From Gammaproteobacteria bacterium (GTDB lineage Bacteria > Pseudomonadota > Gammaproteobacteria > Pseudomonadales > Pseudohongiellaceae), in contig JAURLQ010000013.1 in the NCBI GenBank assembly GCA_030831125.1, positions 31,087 to 95,086 on the forward strand: DNA of 64,000 bases, written 5' to 3'. The notes under the pieces were generated by a model, which saw nothing but the letters and a program-made list of their open reading frames with translations, had not been told where the DNA came from and searched no databases. This document shows, in pieces, positions 51,808 to 60,629 of the stretch (position 1 is its first letter; every line of letters starts with the position of its first letter). The position numbers and the translations under genes were made by a program.

Positions 51808-51839
51808 AAAAAAGCCGGCTCTACAAAGCCGGCTTTTTT
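51808..51839 (+). terminator. Rho-independent terminator after the peroxiredoxin gene
   Basis: A 13-bp stem (AAAAAAGCCGGCT against AGCCGGCTTTTTT) with a 6-base loop, 14 bp past the stop codon, with the T run inside the stem. It is symmetric and would work in both directions. Confidence 0.92.
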
Positions 51840-51856
51840 GCGTTAAAGTACCCTTC

Positions 51857-52303
51857 ATGCAAACTGCTACGAGATTCATAGATTCCCCTCAGCGCCGCTG
51901 GCTTGACCTGCTCGTTGGCTCCGTGCTGATCAGCATGCTGGTTTTTGGCAGCATCTATATCTACCAACTGAACAACGATGCCCGGGATCTTACGCTGGCC
52001 AATGAGCTGGCCCTGCGCGGGCAACAGCTTTCAACAGACCATGGCTGTGTGGCTTGCCATACTGTGGACGGCAGTCCGGGAGTGGGCCCCAGCTGGCTGG
52101 GAATGTGGGGTAAAACCGAGATGCTCACCACCGGAGAAGTGGTAACCGTGAACGAGGAATATTTTTCCAGTTCACTGCGACTGGCACAGCGTCAGGTACT
52201 TGCCGGCTATCCGAACATCATGCCCTATTATTTCCTGCCAGAAGAAGAAGTCGTGGCCCTTATGGAATACGCCCGCCAGCTGGCAAATCCGCAAACACCC
52301 TGA
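51857..52303 (+). CDS. Membrane-anchored c-type cytochrome
   Basis: A 148-residue protein with one N-terminal TM (LLVGSVLISMLVFGSIYIYQL) and a class I cytochrome c domain. The haem motif is HGCVACHTVDG near residue 63 and the sixth ligand the Met in YPNIMPYYFL. The layout is that of the cytochrome c domain of some oxidase subunits II, but no oxidase genes are near. An electron carrier at the periplasmic face is likely. Confidence 0.85.
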   Translation: MQTATRFIDSPQRRWLDLLVGSVLISMLVFGSIYIYQLNNDARDLTLANELALRGQQLSTDHGCVACHTVDGSPGVGPSWLGMWGKTEMLTTGEVVTVNEEYFSSSLRLAQRQVLAGYPNIMPYYFLPEEEVVALMEYARQLANPQTP

Positions 52304-52321
52304 TCTGCACTATCCGGTGTT

Positions 52322-52915
52322 TCAACGCTGCCCTGTATTCTGTTTCAGCAAGTCACGCCGCCAGTTGATATAACCGAACACCACGATCACCAGATATACT
52401 GCAAACAGCAGTACCGTAAGATACAACCCCCGATCAAAATAGAGCCAGATCGAAATACTGTCGATCAACAGCCAGTACAACCAGTTTTCCAGCACTTTGC
52501 GGACTACAAGAAAGGTAGTGATGATACTGGCCCAGGTTGTAAAGGAATCGACAAAGGGCCAGGCAGCATCGGTGAAGCGCACCATCAGCCAGCCATTGCA
52601 GGCAGCCATACCAAGCATCGCACCAAGCAGCAACAAATGCTTTTGCCAGTGCAGGGTGCTGATGCCGAAACTGCTCTCCTCTTGTCCCTTGCGCCATTGC
52701 CACCAGCCCACTACCGCCATCACAACATAGAAAACATTGAGTGCGGCTTCCATGTAGAGGTTCACACTCCAGAAAACCCATGTGTAGAGTACAGAACTGA
52801 CAAAGGCACAAGCCCAGCACCACAGATTTTCCCGGGCAGCGAGGATCAGATAGGCCACGGCCAGGCAGACCGCAATCGCCTCAACTGACCAGAGTCTTGC
52901 GATTGTGTCGAGCAT
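52322..52915 (-). CDS. pnuC: Nicotinamide riboside transporter PnuC family protein
   Basis: A 197-residue inner-membrane protein with about seven TM segments. The blocks AARENLWCWACAFVSS, VVGWWQWRKG and ENWLYWLLIDSISIWLYF are diagnostic for PnuC. Facilitated uptake of nicotinamide riboside for NAD synthesis is the family function. The start overlaps the end of the EamA gene by 35 bp, so translational coupling is likely. Confidence 0.9.
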   Translation of the reverse strand: MLDTIARLWSVEAIAVCLAVAYLILAARENLWCWACAFVSSVLYTWVFWSVNLYMEAALNVFYVVMAVVGWWQWRKGQEESSFGISTLHWQKHLLLLGAMLGMAACNGWLMVRFTDAAWPFVDSFTTWASIITTFLVVRKVLENWLYWLLIDSISIWLYFDRGLYLTVLLFAVYLVIVVFGYINWRRDLLKQNTGQR

Positions 52916-53750
52916 CTTGTTTTACAAATACGTTAAGGACGACACCGGCAACCACCAGAGTCATACCAAGATAGGTGAGCAGATTGAAATTCTCCCCGAA
53001 CAGGGCGAGGCCCAGGAAAATGGCAAACAGTACTTCTGTGTAATTGATAATGGCCACCTTCGAAATTTCCGCATGCTGGTAAGAGCGGGTCATGAAATAC
53101 TGTCCCAGCTGGGTACAGATACCCAGCAACAACAGATAGAGCCACTCGATACCCTGCGGCATTACCCATACCAGGGCAGACCATACCGCAGTCAGTGGCA
53201 GACAAACCAGCGGAAACCAGAAAATGATGACCAGCGGATGTTCGCTTTTGCCAAGTTTGCGTACACAGTTGTAAGCCAACCCCATGGTGAATGATGCGGT
53301 AACGCCAACCAGCAGATGAAGTGGTGAAATACGCAGATCGAAACCCTGGATCATCACGACACCCACAAAACTCAACCCGAAGAAGGCCAGTTGCACAAGG
53401 GTGACTTTCTCTTTCACAAACCAGATGCCTATAAGGGTAGTAAAGATAGGTGAAAGATGAGTCAGCGTAGTGGCAGCAGCCAAAGGAATTTCCTGCACCA
53501 GCCAGAATCCCTGAGCCAGGGATAGCGCTCCTGCCAATCCACGAAACAGCAACAGACGCCTGTTGCTGCCCAGAGGATGAATCCCCAGGCGATGCATGCC
53601 CCATAAACACAGTACAGATGAAATGAGCGCCCGGAAAAAAATCAGTTCAGGTACAGGCAGGTTAACGAGCAGTTTTACCAGCAGCGACATAAGGGCAAAG
53701 AAAAAACTTGCCAGCAGCATGTACAGCACACCGCGCGCATGAAGGGTCAT
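52881..53750 (-). CDS. EamA/DMT-family transporter
   Basis: A 289-residue drug/metabolite transporter with ten predicted TM segments in two EamA repeats (start GVLYMLLASFFFALMSLLVK; second near LHLLVGVTASFTMGLAYNC). The RALISSVLCLWGM-type arginine is conserved. The substrate is unknown, but overlap with pnuC makes a related metabolite plausible. Confidence 0.87.
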   Translation of the reverse strand: MTLHARGVLYMLLASFFFALMSLLVKLLVNLPVPELIFFRALISSVLCLWGMHRLGIHPLGSNRRLLLFRGLAGALSLAQGFWLVQEIPLAAATTLTHLSPIFTTLIGIWFVKEKVTLVQLAFFGLSFVGVVMIQGFDLRISPLHLLVGVTASFTMGLAYNCVRKLGKSEHPLVIIFWFPLVCLPLTAVWSALVWVMPQGIEWLYLLLLGICTQLGQYFMTRSYQHAEISKVAIINYTEVLFAIFLGLALFGENFNLLTYLGMTLVVAGVVLNVFVKQDARHNRKTLVS

Positions 53751-53766
53751 CAGTTGGCCTGCAAAG

Positions 53767-53797
53767 AAAAAGCCCGGTACCTTGCGAGACCGGGCTT
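53767..53797 (-). terminator. Probable terminator after grxD
   Basis: On the minus strand AGCCCGGT pairs with ACCGGGCT across a 10-base loop and is followed by TTTTC. It lies about 20 bp past the grxD stop, before the EamA start. Confidence 0.8.
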
Positions 53798-53816
53798 CAG
53801 TGTAGAAGACTGTAAA

Positions 53817-54155
53817 TCAGGCGTCTGCAGACTGTTCGCGTTTGGCCGCGGATTCGTCCAGCAACTTTTTGAGCTCTCCCGATTCAAACATTTCGGTCAT
53901 GATGTCGCTGCCACCTACCAGTTCACCGTCAACAAAAAGTTGGGGGAAGGTTGGCCAGTCACTTACCTTGGGCAGATTGGCGCGAATTTCAGGGTTGCTG
54001 AGTATATCCACATAAGCAAATTTCTGGCCGCAGGACATGAGTATCTGGGTGGCACGTGCCGAGAATCCGCACTGAGGCTGATTCGGATTGCCTTTCATGT
54101 ACAGCAGTATGGGATGACTGTTGATCTGGTCTCGGATCGTGCTTTCGATTTCCAT
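53817..54155 (-). CDS. grxD: Monothiol glutaredoxin (Grx4 type)
   Basis: A 112-residue protein that carries 2Fe-2S clusters and works with BolA-type partners. The CGFS active site is in NQPQCGFSARAT near residue 30, and WPTFPQLFVDGELVGGSDI matches E. coli GrxD. The ATG at 54155 is preferred to a GTG at 54167. It is monocistronic. Confidence 0.93.
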   Translation of the reverse strand: MEIESTIRDQINSHPILLYMKGNPNQPQCGFSARATQILMSCGQKFAYVDILSNPEIRANLPKVSDWPTFPQLFVDGELVGGSDIMTEMFESGELKKLLDESAAKREQSADA

Positions 54156-54275
54156 TGAAGTTTCCACAATTGCAAAGAAAAGTTGATGCTGCTTATTGTA
54201 CAGAATCGTGAGGCTGGCGTCTTTCCATCGATAAAGTGCCAGTAAAGATGTATCGGGCTACCACTGAACCAGATG

Positions 54276-54381
54276 GCGACATAGTGTTGATGAGTCTGAG
54301 CCCGTCTGCGGCAGGAATGCCGCAGTCGAGCCCCCAGGGATGGGTTTACGGCGTGTCGAAGAATCATCAATACTATGTCGC
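54276..54381 (+). repeat. Palindrome-rich dispersed repeat, copy C (short form)
   Basis: The 70-bp core (54294-54363) begins GTCTGAG and ends CGGCGTGTCGAAGAA, like copy D. In place of the multi-hairpin centre is a single stem CTGCGGCA-ggaa-TGCCGCAG, followed by GTCGAGCCCCC. The core is bordered by an 18-bp inverted repeat with one mismatch, starting GCGACATAG on the left and ending CTATGTCGC on the right, not found at other copies. It lies in the 294-bp gap between hyuB and grxD. Confidence 0.88.
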
Positions 54382-54449
54382 TTATTCAAATTTATTCAGG
54401 AATCTGCCATGAAGTTCAGTGGCTAATTTTTACTATCCCCGAACACAAA

Positions 54450-56015
54450 TCAGTTGCCAGATTTTCTCCCGTACCCGCCACCCCCGGGGGTTTCAAGAAC
54501 AAGCCTGTCTCCGGGCTGCACCCGAATAGCCGTTTTACCGGGCAGAGCCTTGCCGTTCAGCAGATTCATTCCGGGTTTACCGGCCTCCCCGCCTGCCAGA
54601 CCCGGGGGGCCGTGGCGGCGTCTTTCTGTCAGCAGGCTGACTTCGGTCTGTGCCAGAAACTCGTATTCCCTGATCAGTCCGTCACCTCCTGCATACTGCC
54701 CATTGCCCCCGCTTCCGCGGCGTATGGCATAGCGGCGCACCCGTAGCGGGTAATGCAATTCCACACTTTCAACCGGGGTATTGAGCGTATTGGTCATATG
54801 ACTATGAACTGCCGAAAGCCCTTGCCCGGTGGCATCGGCACCCATGCCGCCGGCAAGCGTTTCGTAGTAGTCCCAGCGAGGCTGGTCTGCCACGGCCCGG
54901 GCACCCATGGCCACATTGTTCATGGTGCCCTGACTGGCTGCCCCTATGCGGCCTGGCAAGGCCTGCTGCAGGGCACCCAGCATCACATCCACGATGCGCA
55001 TGGAGGTTTCCACATTGCCTGCTGCCACGGCGGCAGGAGGCAATGCATGCACAAGACTGCCCTCGGGTGCTGCCAGTTTCAAGGGTTTGAATATGCCCGC
55101 ACATGCAGGTGTATGGGTGGGTAACAGACAACGCAGCACATAGAAAACAGCGGCTGCAGTAACCGCCAGCGGACAGTTGATATTGCCTTTGACCTGCGAT
55201 GCAGTCCCGGCAAAATCCACCTGCATGTCATTGCCATCGATCGTGAGCGCAACAGTAATGCGAATATCCCGGTTGCCCTGGCCGTCATCATCCATGACAT
55301 CCGTATAGTGCCAGGTGCCCTTGGGCAAATCTGCCAACGCCGCACGGGTAAGGGCTTCACCGTAACGATTGAGTTCAACCAGAGCGCCGGCATGGGCCTG
55401 CACCCCCATTTTGTCGATCAGCGCCAGCAAGCGTGCGCGCCCTACCCGGTTTGCACTGAACTGTGCCGCCAGATCGCCACCGGGCAAAGACCCCACAGCA
55501 GGTGCCAAAAGGCCCAGCCTCAGGGCGAGTTCTCTACAAAAGGCATCATCCACAATCGAGGCTTTCACCAGGTATCTGGGAGAAATGACAATACCTTCTT
55601 CCTCAAGGGTCGTGGAATTGGGCATGGAGCCGGGCGTGTCGGAACCGATATTGGCGTGATGGGCACGATTGACCACAAAACCCTGCAGCGCAGCATCCAC
55701 AAAAACAGGGGTGATCAGCGTGACGTCCGGCAGATGTGTGCCGCCCATGAAGGGGTCGTTGAGAATAACGGTATCTCCGTCCTGCCAGTCAAAACGGTTC
55801 ACCACATCAGCCATTGCAAAAGCCATGCTGCCAAGATGCACCGGTATATGTGCTGCCTGGGCGCAAAGGCCTCCCTGTGCATCAAAAAGGGCACAGGAAA
55901 AATCAAGACGGTCCTTGATATTCGGAGAAAATGCGGTGCGCCGCAGTACCACACCCATCTCTACACAAATGGATTCCATACGACTGACAAAAAGGCTGAG
56001 ATCTATGGCATTCAT
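54450..56015 (-). CDS. Hydantoinase B / oxoprolinase family protein
   Basis: A 521-residue HyuB-type protein. VILNDPFMGGTHLPDVTLI, NRAHHANIGSDTPGSMP and the late GGDGLIREYEFL with LETPGGGGYG are the family markers. In hydantoin, oxoproline and acetone-carboxylase-like systems HyuB works with a HyuA subunit. No hyuA is adjacent, so this is an orphan beta subunit, or the partner is encoded elsewhere. 17 bp downstream of the MscS gene. Confidence 0.88.
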   Translation of the reverse strand: MNAIDLSLFVSRMESICVEMGVVLRRTAFSPNIKDRLDFSCALFDAQGGLCAQAAHIPVHLGSMAFAMADVVNRFDWQDGDTVILNDPFMGGTHLPDVTLITPVFVDAALQGFVVNRAHHANIGSDTPGSMPNSTTLEEEGIVISPRYLVKASIVDDAFCRELALRLGLLAPAVGSLPGGDLAAQFSANRVGRARLLALIDKMGVQAHAGALVELNRYGEALTRAALADLPKGTWHYTDVMDDDGQGNRDIRITVALTIDGNDMQVDFAGTASQVKGNINCPLAVTAAAVFYVLRCLLPTHTPACAGIFKPLKLAAPEGSLVHALPPAAVAAGNVETSMRIVDVMLGALQQALPGRIGAASQGTMNNVAMGARAVADQPRWDYYETLAGGMGADATGQGLSAVHSHMTNTLNTPVESVELHYPLRVRRYAIRRGSGGNGQYAGGDGLIREYEFLAQTEVSLLTERRRHGPPGLAGGEAGKPGMNLLNGKALPGKTAIRVQPGDRLVLETPGGGGYGRKSGN

Positions 56016-56032
56016 GATTGCTGATACTGCAT

Positions 56033-57316
56033 TCAGAGCATCCTTACTTCACGCTGCGGGAAGGGAATGGTAAAACCATTTTCACGCATGGTCTCAAAAA
56101 TGATCAGCATGAGATCGCCACCTACCCGGTTCTTGCCGTCATCGATGGCTTCCATCCAGAACTCCACGAACATGTTCACCCCTGAATCGCCGAAGCTGTC
56201 GATTTCACAGTCGGGCTGTTCCTCAAAGGGATAGTCATCACCACTGAGCACCTGCGGATGTCTGGCAACTGCAACCTTGATCAGATCCACCAGTCTACGG
56301 ATATCCGAATCGTAGGCCACGGAAAAATCGACGCGATAACGCTGTTTGTTGTTCTTGCGTGTCCAGTTGACAAAGGTAGACGAGATGAACATTTCGTTGG
56401 GGACCATGATGTCCTTGCCATCGAAAGTTTCAAGTGTGGTTGAACGCATGTTCATTGAAGTGACATAACCTTTGCGGCCATCTTCCAGCTCAACAAAATC
56501 GCCGATGCCCAGCGAACGGTCCAGCAGGATGATGATGCCGGAGATGAAATTGGATGCGATGGACTGCAGACCGAAACCGAGTCCGACACCTACAGCCCCG
56601 CCGAATACGGCCAGCGCCGTAAGGTTGATGCCCATGACCTGCAACAGCAGTATTGATACAGCGATAAAAATGGCAATTTCAAAAAGTTTTGCAGCTACCT
56701 CACGGGTGCGGAAATCCAGCGCCTGCTGGTTACGGATGATTTCCTGCCCGGTGTTGCTCGACACCCTGCCGAGCCAGAAGATAAAGGAGCCGAATATTGC
56801 CACCCGCATGATCCCGAGCATGGATATGCGGATATTGCCCAGCCTGATGGCCAGTGTATCCAGCGCGCCCGCGATATCGGCAAGCACACCAAAGGCATTG
56901 AGCGTCAACAGACTGATACCGATGTACAGCATCAGTTTGGATACCAGACTGTTGTTGATGAAGTCTTTGACGAAGGCGATGTACAGGAAAATCAGCGCAA
57001 TATTGATGCCGGTATCCAGCAGCCAGACCGGGAGATCTGCCAACAGAACCGCAGATACCACCTTCAGCAGGATGATGACCAGCAGAGGCGTCAGCATGTG
57101 CCCGAGGCGAAAGAGCAGCAGTCTTCGGGTTCCGGCACTTTCATCGAGTTCCCGCAGTATCCTGAATCTGTTGCGGATGGTTCGGGCCAGCAACCAGGAA
57201 AACAGGCATACAAACAACAGCATGAACAATTGAAGATGGGTGGCCGGACCCGACACCATCCTCTCAAAACGCTCCAGCAACGCGCTGATCAGTACCTGCA
57301 GGTTTTCCAGCATCAT
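56033..57316 (-). CDS. MscS-family mechanosensitive channel
   Basis: A 427-residue membrane protein. Four or five TM helices occupy residues 20-190, the pore-lining TM3 reads LAVFGGAVGVGLGFGLQSIASNFISG, and the beta domain follows with LGIGDFVELEDGRKGYVTSMNMR. The C-terminal cage region ends GFTIPFPQREV. It opens under membrane tension. HyuB follows after 17 bp. Confidence 0.92.
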   Translation of the reverse strand: MMLENLQVLISALLERFERMVSGPATHLQLFMLLFVCLFSWLLARTIRNRFRILRELDESAGTRRLLLFRLGHMLTPLLVIILLKVVSAVLLADLPVWLLDTGINIALIFLYIAFVKDFINNSLVSKLMLYIGISLLTLNAFGVLADIAGALDTLAIRLGNIRISMLGIMRVAIFGSFIFWLGRVSSNTGQEIIRNQQALDFRTREVAAKLFEIAIFIAVSILLLQVMGINLTALAVFGGAVGVGLGFGLQSIASNFISGIIILLDRSLGIGDFVELEDGRKGYVTSMNMRSTTLETFDGKDIMVPNEMFISSTFVNWTRKNNKQRYRVDFSVAYDSDIRRLVDLIKVAVARHPQVLSGDDYPFEEQPDCEIDSFGDSGVNMFVEFWMEAIDDGKNRVGGDLMLIIFETMRENGFTIPFPQREVRML

Positions 57317-57397
57317 GTATGCCTTGTCTGAAATTCAGCAAACTGGAATATACAGCCTGTTTGCCGATGTGGTTAAGACCAGTGACAGGGTTGTCCG

Positions 57398-58210
57398 CTA
57401 TAACGCAAGTCTGTCCAGCAGGTCTGGCCTGCTCCTTGAAACGCAAAGATAGTTACAGAAACGGAAATCTTCCATTCTCCAGTCATAATCCCGGAAATCC
57501 ACATATCCCGGATAGATTTTACCGATCCAGTACCCTGCGCCCAGCATTTCATAATAGTCTCTGAGCAGAAATCGGGTATCCAGGGAAAAAGCCCCGTATT
57601 CGAATTGAATGCAGTGTATTACACCTGCATCAACAAGTGCGCTTGCACCCTGCAACACCTTGTACTCCACTCCTTCCACATCGATTTTCAGAAAATCGAT
57701 AATCCCGATACCGGCACTGGCACAATAATCCACCAGAGTGGTTGTTGTGGCATCCACGACAATCGAATGATAGTTGTGCCTGGGCCCTTCACAGCTGAGA
57801 TCGGGATGTTCAGGATAGTAGTGTATCTGTATTTTTCCCTGCTCATTGCCCAATCCATTGTTTACCGCCGTGATATTCTGACAAGCGGAGATTTTTACCG
57901 TCTCCTGCAGATCGGCGAATATCTGCGGCACAATCTCGAAGGCATGGACACGACATGAGGGCCAGCATTGTGCCGCCACCACACTCCAGTCGCCGACATT
58001 GGCCCCGACATCAATCACAATGCGGAAATCCTCGCACTGCAACTTCTGCAGCAGGTCATATTCCCCGTTGGTGGCCGAGTCGCCGCTTTCATTGTGATAC
58101 TGCTGTTCCACCCAGAAAGCAAATCTGTGCAGCAATGCAACTGCACGGCTCATTCTGTTAACCGCAATCCATTGCCCTGCAGTTTCCCTTATCCATGACA
58201 TACCTGACAT
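57398..58210 (-). CDS. FkbM family methyltransferase
   Basis: A 270-residue SAM-dependent O-methyltransferase of the FkbM type. Motif I is VIDVGANVGDWSVVAAQ near residue 64, and the middle DFLKIDVEGVEYKVLQGA is the family signature. The C-terminal part includes FEYGAFSLDTRF. The substrate is often a sugar or polyketide hydroxyl; not determined here. Separate from the umuC gene by 69 bp. Confidence 0.87.
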   Translation of the reverse strand: MSGMSWIRETAGQWIAVNRMSRAVALLHRFAFWVEQQYHNESGDSATNGEYDLLQKLQCEDFRIVIDVGANVGDWSVVAAQCWPSCRVHAFEIVPQIFADLQETVKISACQNITAVNNGLGNEQGKIQIHYYPEHPDLSCEGPRHNYHSIVVDATTTTLVDYCASAGIGIIDFLKIDVEGVEYKVLQGASALVDAGVIHCIQFEYGAFSLDTRFLLRDYYEMLGAGYWIGKIYPGYVDFRDYDWRMEDFRFCNYLCVSRSRPDLLDRLAL

Positions 58211-58279
58211 ATTATTTCCATTCCTTCCGGGAGTCTGTCGGACTTGAGTGTTCGTTGCGAGGGGAAGTCCGACGGGCTC

Positions 58280-59527
58280 CTAGCAGCGCACAACCGGCAG
58301 ATCGGTCCAGCGGGTGGTATAGCGTGGCGACATATAGTCACGCTTCATGGACCACGGCGGATTTATGCCGGCCGCTGCCAGCGTCAGGGTCTGGCGACCA
58401 TAACGCTTGTTGATGCCGTCCAGCACCGTCATGAGTCTGCGCGACTGCTCGCTCTGCTGCGGCGTAAAAAGGTCGTGCTGTTCGTATTTTGTCGTGCGCA
58501 CATCCAGCAGCCCTATACCGCATTTCTTGTAGCGCAAACCTTCGCGGAACAGCGGCACGATGGCTGTTGATGCCATGGCAGCAATCTGCCGGGTATCGTT
58601 GCTCAGATGCGGCAGCTGCACAAAAGCCTGACGGTGATAATAGCCTATTGTGCGATCAAAACTTTCCAGATACACCCACAGCTGCTGCGTCAAACCATCC
58701 TGTCTGCGCAGTTTTTCGCAAGCCCTTGCAGCATAACTGCTGATCGCCTGCTGAAGCTCCCTCAATTCGGTTACCTTGTAGCTGAATGAACGGGTACTGA
58801 TGATTTCCTTTTTCGGCGCCGGCTCCAGGTCCATGTCGAGAGCGGGTTCGCCATTGAGCTCCCTGATCGTGCGTTCCAGTACTACACTGAAATGCCGCCG
58901 CAGCCATTTCTGGTCTGCTTTTGCCAGCTGCAGTGCGGTATTAATACCCAGCCTCTGCAGGCGCTCGGTAATACGGCTACCCACTCCCCAGACCTGCTTC
59001 GGAGAAATTCTGGCCAACAGCCATTCCCACTTGTCGGGCGTGTCCAGCACACAGACACCGTTGAACTTCGGAATTTTCTTGGCAGCCCGGTTGGCCAGTT
59101 TGGACAGGGTCTTGGTCGGGGCGATGCCAACACACACCGGAATACCGGTCTGCTGCCAGAGCATCTGCTTGATGTCAGTACCCTGCTGAGGGTAGTCCCC
59201 CGGCAACAGCCGCAGAAAGGCTTCATCGATGGAATAGACTTCTATCTCTGCTGCCCAGTCTTCCAGCAGCCGCATCACCCGGGCAGAAAGGTCGCCATAC
59301 AGTTCATAGTTGCTGGAAAAGACATGGCAACCCAGCTTTTCTACCTGCTCGCGCATCTGGAAATACGGCACCAACTCGGGTACGCCGGCTTCCTTCGCCT
59401 CCCGGTTGCGCGAAATGATGCAGCCGTCGTTGTTCGAGAGCACCACAATCCGTTGCCCGAGCAGGTCGGGCCGGAACACCTGCTCGCAGCTGGCGTAGAA
59501 GGTATTGCAGTCTACGAGTGCGAACAT
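58280..59527 (-). CDS. umuC: DNA polymerase V catalytic subunit UmuC
   Basis: A 415-residue Y-family translesion polymerase. ALVDCNTFYASCEQVF (first metal Asp), EVYSIDEAFLRLL (catalytic Asp-Glu), the helix-hairpin-helix region VWGVGSRITERLQRLGI and the little finger are present. The C-terminal part matches UmuC rather than DinB. The ATG lies within the umuD 3' end (16-bp overlap). Confidence 0.94.
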   Translation of the reverse strand: MFALVDCNTFYASCEQVFRPDLLGQRIVVLSNNDGCIISRNREAKEAGVPELVPYFQMREQVEKLGCHVFSSNYELYGDLSARVMRLLEDWAAEIEVYSIDEAFLRLLPGDYPQQGTDIKQMLWQQTGIPVCVGIAPTKTLSKLANRAAKKIPKFNGVCVLDTPDKWEWLLARISPKQVWGVGSRITERLQRLGINTALQLAKADQKWLRRHFSVVLERTIRELNGEPALDMDLEPAPKKEIISTRSFSYKVTELRELQQAISSYAARACEKLRRQDGLTQQLWVYLESFDRTIGYYHRQAFVQLPHLSNDTRQIAAMASTAIVPLFREGLRYKKCGIGLLDVRTTKYEQHDLFTPQQSEQSRRLMTVLDGINKRYGRQTLTLAAAGINPPWSMKRDYMSPRYTTRWTDLPVVRC

Positions 59528-59943
59528 AGCTTGTTGATGGCATGGATCACCACACCGATGATTTCACAGTCGCTGCATTCATCCAGTGAAATGGGGCTGT
59601 AGGACGGATTGGCGGCAACCAGCATGCGACGCTGGCTGTCGAACAGCTTGCAGGTCAGCTCGCCATCCACCCGTGCAATCACGATATCACGATGACGCGG
59701 GGTCAAGGCACGATCCACCACCAGGATGGCACGATCGAGTATGCCGGCCTGCACCATGGACTGGCCGGAAGCATAGGCCAGGAAAGTGGCCGAGGGATGT
59801 TTGATCAGGTGCTGGTTCAGGTCCAGCCAGTCTTCAATATAGTCATCTGCCGGAGACGGAAAACCGGCTGGCACGCGGGATGTGTAAACCGGCAGGGGGA
59901 GCGAGGCTGCCTCGAACCGGTGCGGGAGGATGTCTATTTTCAT
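59512..59943 (-). CDS. umuD: UmuD, LexA-like self-cleaving subunit of DNA polymerase V
   Basis: A 143-residue S24-family protein. The cleavage site is Ala-Gly in VPAGFPSPADDY near residue 26, the nucleophile Ser in YASGQSM near 63 and the Lys in DGELTCKLF near 100. RecA-stimulated self-cleavage gives the active UmuD'. The gene is 12 bp after the SRAP gene and overlaps umuC, so a SRAP-UmuD-UmuC operon is indicated. Confidence 0.93.
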   Translation of the reverse strand: MKIDILPHRFEAASLPLPVYTSRVPAGFPSPADDYIEDWLDLNQHLIKHPSATFLAYASGQSMVQAGILDRAILVVDRALTPRHRDIVIARVDGELTCKLFDSQRRMLVAANPSYSPISLDECSDCEIIGVVIHAINKLCSHS

Positions 59944-59955
59944 GCGTTACCTTGT

Positions 59956-60624
59956 TCAGGAAATACGGAAGCTGGCGCCGACCGGATTCCATTTGCTGGG
60001 CCTGTCTATCGGGGTCAGCAGCTGCGGCCAGCGTATCTGTGGCTGCAGCAGGGCACTGAAGACAGTGACATCCCGGAAATCCGGGCCAAGCCACTGGTCG
60101 ATCAGCGCTGCATTCTCGAAGTCCAGCATCAGCGGCATGGACTTGGGATGAATTGTGCGCCACTGATCCGGCGGGGGCAAGGTGATGATGGAGGCGCTGT
60201 GCAACACTTGTCCGGTTTGCGGATCTGTGGTGGTGCGATACAGCCCACCGAAAGCAATGGCCCGGTCTTCCAGCTCGATTCTGTGATAAGTTTTCTTGTC
60301 GCCCAGGCCCTCGACAAAGGCGCTGGCCACAATAATGCAGCGGGATTCCCGGAAGGGTCTGTACGAGAGCGCCTTGGGGTCTTCAAGACGGTCAGAACGG
60401 CTGTTGAAGGAAGGATAACGGTAGTCGGGTTTGGCGGTTTTACGATCCAGCAGCAGCCACCACAGCGCATCGGCAACTTCCCTGCCCTGTGCCGTTTCCC
60501 GGATGATGGAAATGCAGGCACCCGGCGCTACATCGTCGGCATAACGCAGTGGTCCCGAAGCGTTCACACGCTGCATCAGCGCTTCAGTTTTGCCATCAGC
60601 TTTTATCTGGAAGCGACCACACAT
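59956..60624 (-). CDS. SRAP/HMCES-family abasic-site protein
   Basis: A 222-residue SOS response-associated peptidase family member (YedK type). Cys2 (MCGRF) becomes the nucleophile after Met removal and forms a thiazolidine crosslink with abasic sites in single-stranded DNA. Other active-site residues are Asn in FNSRSD, Glu in SAFVEGLG and His in TIHPKSMPL. It sits between an ABC transporter gene (5 bp upstream) and umuDC (12 bp downstream). No LexA box was found directly before it. Confidence 0.92.
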   Translation of the reverse strand: MCGRFQIKADGKTEALMQRVNASGPLRYADDVAPGACISIIRETAQGREVADALWWLLLDRKTAKPDYRYPSFNSRSDRLEDPKALSYRPFRESRCIIVASAFVEGLGDKKTYHRIELEDRAIAFGGLYRTTTDPQTGQVLHSASIITLPPPDQWRTIHPKSMPLMLDFENAALIDQWLGPDFRDVTVFSALLQPQIRWPQLLTPIDRPSKWNPVGASFRIS

Positions 60625-60629
60625 GTCAT

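Noticed and set aside
54276..54381. Integron attC site
   Set aside because: The arms vary and pair as in attC, but the RYYYAAC/GTTRRRY core sites are absent, the core sequence is strongly conserved, and there is no cassette array or integrase.
59944..59955. LexA box before umuD
   Set aside because: The bases before umuD and before the SRAP gene have no CTGT/ACAG pair at the right spacing.
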